Assembly (NCBI GenBank): GCA_000827265.1
Contig: KN834751.1
Location: 68,113-132,112, forward strand
Reading direction: 5' to 3'
DNA: 64,000 bases
From: Collybiopsis luxurians FD-317 M1
Taxonomy: Eukaryota; Basidiomycota; Agaricomycetes; Agaricales; Omphalotaceae
The stretch's first letter is position 1; every line of letters starts with the position of its first letter. Below, in pieces: positions 58,207 through 64,000 of the stretch. A model generated the notes under the pieces. The model was not told the DNA's origin. It was given only the letters and a program-made list of their open reading frames with translations, and made no database searches. A program made the translations under genes and the position numbers.

Positions 58207-58762
58207 GTTCGAGGAAACTTGAAGGATAACTTAGTATTTGAAACTACGTGCATATATAGTACACGTTCAACCCGTTCAGTAAAGATCCCACTTCGCGATC
58301 CCACTTGAGTCGGTCTCACAATGGGATGGCTAAATAACTTTTGGATAATCATGGCAAGTCATGAGCTTGTGTGGCGCACACCGCAAACACCGGTCTCGGG
58401 ATGGATAATTATTGTATAATCATGGCAAGTCATTGCCAGTCATGGTCACACCGCAAACGGGCTCACGAAGGCATCCAATATTCAATGCCGAATCATCCGG
58501 CTCAATTTTCAAAAATAATTCCAACGTTCCTGGGCATATGTACCCTCCCATCTCCTGGGGCGATTTCCATGGTATGTATAATACGGAACGTTCCAGTCCA
58601 TGTCATGTCGAAAGCTCGTTCAATCTCGACCCAGTGGTCTAGAAGCTGCAAGTTCTGTTCAATGGACATCGTACGGTTTATGCACAATCGAACGATTCTA
58701 CAATTTCCACAAAATGCATATTTAATCGTTAGCATTTCTGGGATCACCCTCATTACTTGACA
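58207..58762. other. divergent promoter region with a tandem repeat
   Basis: 556 bp between the FAD monooxygenase and the methylsterol oxidase starts. It contains the 70-bp-period repeat listed separately. No gene supported. Confidence 0.45.
58345..58458. repeat. 70-71-bp direct repeat in divergent promoter
   Basis: ATAATCATGGCAAGTCAT starts at 58345 and again at 58416; CACACCGCAAAC starts at 58377 and again at 58447. The two modules occur in the same order with nearly the same spacing, so a roughly 70-bp unit is duplicated. Could be a duplicated regulatory site. Confidence 0.85.
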
Positions 58763-60019
58763 ATGCCTTTCAATTCGACTGTAAATAGTCATGCTCTAGA
58801 AACGCTTTACGCAGGAACGGATCTCTCTTCCCTTAATTGGGCGGAGCAGCAATGGGTCGCTTGGTACACCTGGTGGGGAAATCCTGTCATAGCCACAGGC
58901 ATGATAAGTTTTCTAATGCACGAGGTGTGAACGGTCCATGGTCGTCCACTGTGAATTCTAAATTCACGCTTCTGCTAACAGATTGTTTACTTTGGCCGAT
59001 CATTGCCGTGGGTCATCGTCGACGCTATCCCATATTTCAGGCGATGGAAACTTCAGCCAAATAAAATTCCTGATGCGGAAGAGCAATGGGAGTGCATCAA
59101 GCAGGTATTATGGGCTCATTTTACTGTCGAGTTACCAACAGTAAGATTTCCATGCTTTCGCCTGTCTTCTAGGGTACAAATTCTCCGTCTTGTTTACCAG
59201 ATATGGCTGTTCCATCCCATGGCAGAATTCTTCGGAATGAAGACGTACCACGTTCCTTTTCCTTCTTTCGCAACCATGGCTTGGCAGATAGGGTTCTTTA
59301 TGTTCTTCGAAGACTTGTTTCATTGGGCTGGTACGTTCACATCGGAAGTTGGCGCGGTTTCCCTTACTTATTCAATTTCATTCAGCCCAGTACGTTCACA
59401 TCTCACATGCGAGACTGCACACTCTAATTCCGTGCTAGTCGCCTTCTTCATGAACCGTTGCTTTACAAGCACATTCACAAACTACATCACAAGTATTCAG
59501 CACCTTTCGGGCTTGCAGCAGAATATGCACATCCGGCAGAAGTCTTTATTCTCGGAATGGGCACCCTCGGTGGCTCGTTATTGCTCTGCCTCTTTACTGA
59601 GGTTCACTTCGTATCGTTTTTTATATGGGTCATTATAAAGCTGTTTCAAGCTATTGATTCCCACTCTGGCTATGGTAAGTCTTTCCTCCCTTCTTTCTCG
59701 GATATGACCAAAACGTTCCCTAGATTTCCCCTGGTCGCTCAAGCATTTTTTGCCGTTTTGGGCGGGTGCGGATCATCATGACTTTCATCATTTGGCGTTT
59801 ACGGACAACTTTGCAACATCTTTCCGATGGTGGGACTCAATTTTCGGCACCGACAAGAAATACCGAGCCTATCGTGCGCGAGTTGAAGCCGCAAAGGCTA
59901 AAGCCGCGACTCCTGAGGAGTTTTACAAAGCTGAACAGGAAATTAACGCTAACGTGCTTAGTGAGGGACTACTGACTGAGCGCGCAATTGAGGCTAGGCT
60001 AGAGAAGAAGGCAGTGTAA
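58763..60019 (+). CDS. ERG25: C-4 methylsterol oxidase-like fatty-acid-hydroxylase-superfamily enzyme, possible frame problem
   Basis: Di-iron sterol C-4 demethylation enzyme family of the ER. Starts [20 protein letters not shown]; membrane and conserved segments include [34 protein letters not shown] sequence (near 59030), [20 protein letters not shown] and [11 protein letters not shown]. Histidine boxes: FHWA...[15 protein letters not shown] (first and second) and ADHHDFHH (third, near 59775). Ends EARLEKKAV, stop 60019. The intron between FHWA (59330) and [10 protein letters not shown] (59440) is about twice the usual size, holds a 13-bp direct repeat, and no GT-AG pair I can find joins the two exons in frame. 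So this copy may be damaged, or a splice variant is used. The symbol reflects family; it may be a paralogue of the housekeeping ERG25. Confidence 0.82.
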
Positions 60020-60144
60020 GCTTTAATTATACAGTTACCCTCTTTGCTACCGTAATTTCTCGACACTCCGGATTCGGATCCGATAATGATCCTCTTTGAA
60101 ATATAAAATGCATCCGCTTAACTTTCGATGTGCCTCAGGCAATC

Positions 60145-61832
60145 ATGTCGAACTCTGAGCAACTTACAAGTATCACCGCGGCCACCCCAACTCGGTGTAC
60201 ACGCGTATTTCCCTACTCCAAGGTAGAGGGGGCAAGTTCTACCAAGGCTCTATCAATTGTTGACGGATCAGTGCTCAGATACAGTCCAGCCAGTGCCATT
60301 TGGTTCTTCGATGCACCATCTTCACCTAGCGCAGATACAGAGTCCCTCCTTTTGTCCCTGCGAAAAACCCTGGATATTTACCCTCAATGGGCTGGGTCGT
60401 TGCATATGCCCGATCCAAATGTCGTGTCGGATTGCGCGCCACATACGCAGCGATACAATCGACCGCAGCTCACCTGGGGAGCAGTCGACGATCCTGGAGT
60501 GGAATTTATCGAATCTCGCTCCTCACACACATTGTCGATGCTTCCTAATCCTGTGGAACGAGCAAATTCCCATCGTGCATGGGATGCGAGTCCCCTTGCT
60601 GCTCTTGGTACATTATCTGCTACATCCAAACTGGCCTTGCACGATCGAAAATCGTCAAAAGGACTTCCTTGCATGACTGTCCAAATCACGAACTTTGCCT
60701 GCGGAGGAGTGGCAATAGCGGTAAAATTCGCACATCCATTGGCTGATGCTCAAACTCTGTTAACTTTCGTCCACGACTGGGCTAAGATTCATCGAGGATT
60801 ATCAGTTCCTGCGAGAGAGTTCGCCCCTCAGCTTCTGGATACAACAGCAGAGGGTGATATTGATGCACCCAGTCCAAATCATGAAATCCTTGCACGCAGC
60901 AAAGTGGTCCCTCTTCATAGGTTTGATTGGTGGGCTTCAGCTACACCCGATTGTCCTCCCTTCATGCGCTCAGGTACAGAGATTCCTGCTCCCGTTTCAT
61001 CAGCTCCTACTGTAATCGTAGAGCCAGGCAGGCCGCTACCTTGGAAAACTTGGGATATCTTAGCTCCTGCCCGACCCTATTTCGTTTATTTTACACATGC
61101 AGAGATAATACGTATGTGGGAGGCCGCCTTTGCTGCTGTGGGCGCTGGAACACTCGGATCCGGGAGTCCTAAAATCAGCAAACTGGACGCGTTGTTAGCA
61201 CATATATGGACTCTCATTATACGTGCACGCAACCTGTCCGGGGATCAATCGCCAGTCAATTTGGATGTGACGATAGGCCTGCGTCAGCGTGTCTCCCCTC
61301 CTTTGCCTGTTGATTTTCTCGGCTCTCCGATTCTAAATGTACCTGTCACTCAGCCTGCATCCCAAGTATCCATGGCCTCCGCTGCAATTATCAGATCTTC
61401 GATGTCCTCATACGACTCCTCCACTCTCGCAGCTCTTCTCCACGAAATGGCCTACGCGATAGATCCCTCACGCCGATGGAACGCTTTTCTCGGAGACAGA
61501 CACACCATCGTTACAAGTTGGCTTGAAAGTCGTCCTGGTATGGCTATATATGACGTGGATTTTGGCTTTGGTTCCAGGGCAAAGATTGTCCATCCACTAA
61601 TGCCTGAATGCGACGGATGGTAAGTGGGCTTCCAAAGTTTGAGAATGAATAGACTGATTTACTTTTTGGTTTCAGCATTCAGATCATGGAAAGCGGACTC
61701 GAATTTGAAGGTGCTCAGACTTCCAGTTGGATTCCTTGGTACAAAACCGGAGTCTCCGTTAGCTTACATCTTAGAGAAGATGTCATGGCAAACTTGCTTG
61801 CCGATCCTTGGTTGAGGAAATATGATAAATAG
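60145..61832 (+). CDS. HxxxD (BAHD/trichothecene 3-O-acetyltransferase-like) acyltransferase
   Basis: Acyl-CoA-dependent O- or N-acyltransferase family. I start at ATG 60145 (MSNSEQLTSITAATPTRCTR); the longer frame upstream begins with GTG. The active-site HPLAD (H-x-x-x-D) is at about 60732, in VAIAVKFAHPLADAQTLLTF. The structural DFGWG-type motif appears as DFGFG (YDVDFGFGSRAKIV, near 61560). A single intron (61619 or so to 61670) joins ECDG to C-IQIMESGLEFEGAQ; the protein ends DPWLRKYDK with stop 61830-61832. About 545 residues, normal for the family. Acyl donor and acceptor unknown. Confidence 0.9.
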
Positions 61833-61977
61833 TGACACTGACAACCGTGGCATATTCAGTTAAGCTGGAATCTTTAAACGTGGAGATATGTACTTGGGAG
61901 TACATAGATTTTCGAAGTAGCCTGTATGTGACCAACACAACCTATATTCCAGTTTACCTAATCATCCCAAAAATCTT

Positions 61978-63989
61978 TTACGCAACTCTATTCTGTCCTC
62001 TTGTCCATTGAAACGCCCTCGTTGGCCATGTTTCGGGTACGATGCTCACGGATAACGGAACATCGTACTCGAATTCAACTTCTTTGATACTGTCAACACA
62101 TCCTTCCAAAACTTTTCGGTCATCTTCCGCGTGCCTTCGATACTCCTCCTCCTCCCGTGTAGACGGCACTATTAGCATCCCGTTTTCTGTGCCATCTGAA
62201 TCTGACTCACTGTCGGAGGCAGTCCTAGAGCGTAAGCGTCTCCGCGGAGATTTGCCATTCCGAAAATCAGGCTCGCAGACAAGCACACGGACTTTTTGCA
62301 GTGGGGCAGCAGCCGGTGTGAATTGTGCTCTCGCCTCTGCTATAGTCCGAATAAAATAGGCAGGGAGCTGGACATCGTGCTCGACCGTGAGGAAAGTAAG
62401 TTCTGGACATGTTAAAAATGATTGTGATGTGGTGTTGTTTGGAGGCATTAATGCTGCAACTACGGCTCTAGTGAATCCTATTGACCGGAACGAGAGAATT
62501 TCGAGGTTTCTGAGGACAGGTAAGCCTTTTAAAACATCCTTCCAGAATTCAACGTTCAAAGTGTCAGCGTTATCAGTTTTCGTGCAACTGTCTCTGACAG
62601 TCAGACTTTCTACTTCAGAAACAGGGTATCGGGAAAAAAGTTGAGCGGGCAGGAGCTGAGATGCACTGAATGTACCATACATATAGAGAGTTCGACTACC
62701 TGACTTTCCCGGATCGCTGGTGAGGGATACAAAGGGTGTATCCAATATGACTCTCGGCTGCCGTGCAAGGTACCATTTTTTGATATGCTTCATATTTTCC
62801 AGCTTGGATATATCTTCCGGTAGAAGCAGTGACAGCCCACTCGCGGTATTCGAGTCAGGATTGATTCCATTTAACATACTGTTACCCCAGAAATACATAT
62901 TAGTCTGAAAGGGCAGATGAATATGTGATAGGAATCGAGCGACCAGGAGAGATGAAGGCCATTCCCCAATGTCGAGTTGACGAAGACGAGGGAGGGACAC
63001 CAGTCGAGAGGAGGGGATATGACTTTGAGCACCGGTTTCCAGACGCAAAGGTCCAGCCCGAACTAGTGCCAGTTCCTCTAATAAAGGGGAATTTTCAAGA
63101 AAATCCAGAAATTCGTCCATTGTTGGCCGAGTACTTTCTTGGTCATACAAACATAAATGTGTAAGACCTTGAAAATAGTCTCTTGGCCACGACGTAAAAT
63201 GCTTGAGACAGAGTTTACGCAAACAAGGCATTTGATCGCTAAACATATGAGGAAGAGCTCCACCGGGGAAGTCTCTTCCATGCGTTACTAGCGACAAGCT
63301 TTGTAGCATCGGAGCAGGGGATGTAAAACGTTGAAATATGGCTCCAAGCGGACCACCGTCTGACTGCCACAAGTCACTATCGATATGCAACTCTTCGAAA
63401 CGGCTTGATTCGGATGCAATGGACTCGAGTAGCCGTTCCGGTATTGCGGATGGCTTGAGACCCAGATAGACTTTCAGTGGAGCTGTAGAAGAGCGCTTCA
63501 GAAATCGTTCGGGGAGCGTATCGCTTCCAAGTGCAGACCAGAGCTGAGGACATGTTGCAATGAGCCCTCTCCAATGCCTACAGACTTGAATCAAGGAAAG
63601 CCAACTCCAGTCAGACACATGGGGATCTAGCATGGGTAAAAAGTCTGGAAGATGCTCCTGCGTTTCGTGGAAGATGAGAGTGAGGAGCTCAGATGGTAGT
63701 TTATGGATGGGCTGTAGAAGATTTCGTACACCTCGTAGGAGAGAGATAGAAATCTGTAGCTTCTGCTCCATTGAATCCAACTGGATTTTGAATAAGAGTA
63801 AGGCAATAAAACAGTTGATTATTACTTACGTCGGAAGTAGAATATTTGTGAAGTCTGACAAGATCTGATGAATAAATGGGAGTAGAGTAATGTTGTAATT
63901 TACCTGGAAGGTTTAGAACATCGAGTCGCTTTGTAAAACATAGCATCCGTTAGCTGCTGAAAGCTGAGCTTGGAACCAACGGGGGCCAT
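61978..63989 (-). CDS. F-box protein with leucine-rich C-terminal region
   Basis: Typical large-family Agaricomycete F-box protein. The F-box is LQPIHKLPSELLTLIFHETQ followed by WLSLIQVCRHWRGLIATCPQ (near 63720-63540). Behind it are about 450 residues with irregular leucine-rich strands (RLRQLDIGEWPSSLLVARFL, LPVLRNLEILSFRSIGFTRA) and an acidic Ser-rich patch (DSESDSDGTEN) near the end; stop at 61978. Two small upstream exons can be joined in frame (start MAPVGSKLSFQQLTDAM at 63989, then RLHKYSTSDLDSMEQKL), but the 5' end is uncertain and may extend past the window. F-box proteins recruit substrates to SCF ubiquitin ligases; target unknown. Confidence 0.82.
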
Positions 63990-64000
63990 GGATGATGGTG

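Noticed and set aside
1..64000. tRNA, rRNA or CRISPR elements
   Set aside because: Short matches to a tRNA B-box (for example near 36677) lack a matching A-box and cloverleaf. No regular short repeat-spacer array exists, as expected for a nuclear fungal sequence.

Overview
The window is nuclear DNA of a filamentous basidiomycete, most likely an Agaricomycete (mushroom-forming fungus). The support is: many short (about 45-70 bp) GT-AG introns; protein-coding genes on both strands with short spacers; a DUF6593-type protein, an agaric-style F-box/leucine-rich protein and serine-rich proteins typical of that group; and standard eukaryotic housekeeping genes whose exons can be joined by eye. I saw no tRNA, rRNA, CRISPR array or intact transposase gene.

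Layout. 1-9.5 kb (minus): a very large type II membrane protein with three about 3.1-kb copies of a Tag1/DUF3712-like luminal region, running off the left edge. 9.5-11.1 kb: gene-poor spacer. 11.1-30.1 kb: compact housekeeping block with coatomer beta (SEC26), a CLASP-N/TOG protein, SEC61 alpha, mitochondrial bL34m, ATG7, SCO1, a large PPR protein and RPN10. 30.1-39.2 kb: a rearranged island holding three related copies (A, B, C) of a membrane-module gene family I do not recognise, mixed with decayed pieces of other genes (HRD1 5' part, USP 3' tail, RPN10 5' end, amidohydrolase). 39.1-44.1 kb: a USP8/Doa4-type deubiquitinase. 44.5-53 kb: DUF6593 protein, an uncharacterised basic protein, PRP3, mitochondrial uL16m, a small probably mitochondrial protein and a proline-rich protein ending in a PPxY motif. 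53.3-56.5 kb: MGM1 dynamin. 56.6-61.8 kb: FAD monooxygenase, C-4 methylsterol oxidase and an HxxxD acyltransferase. 62-64 kb: F-box protein.

Themes. Protein entry into the secretory pathway (SEC61, SEC26), autophagy (ATG7 and a Tag1-like vacuolar protein), ubiquitin/proteasome (RPN10, USP, F-box, HRD1 relic) and mitochondrial biogenesis (SCO1, bL34m, uL16m, PPR, MGM1) dominate. Three divergent gene pairs have start codons only 44-87 bp apart. The most unusual part is the 30.4-39.2 kb island: B looks 3'-truncated and C 5'-truncated at matching positions, as if one modular gene had been split by about 2.1 kb containing an amidohydrolase relic, while flanks of A and C are copies of each other and carry the ends of the neighbouring RPN10 and USP genes.

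All exon joins were made by eye from GT/AG signals and family resemblance; none was checked with transcripts or database searches.
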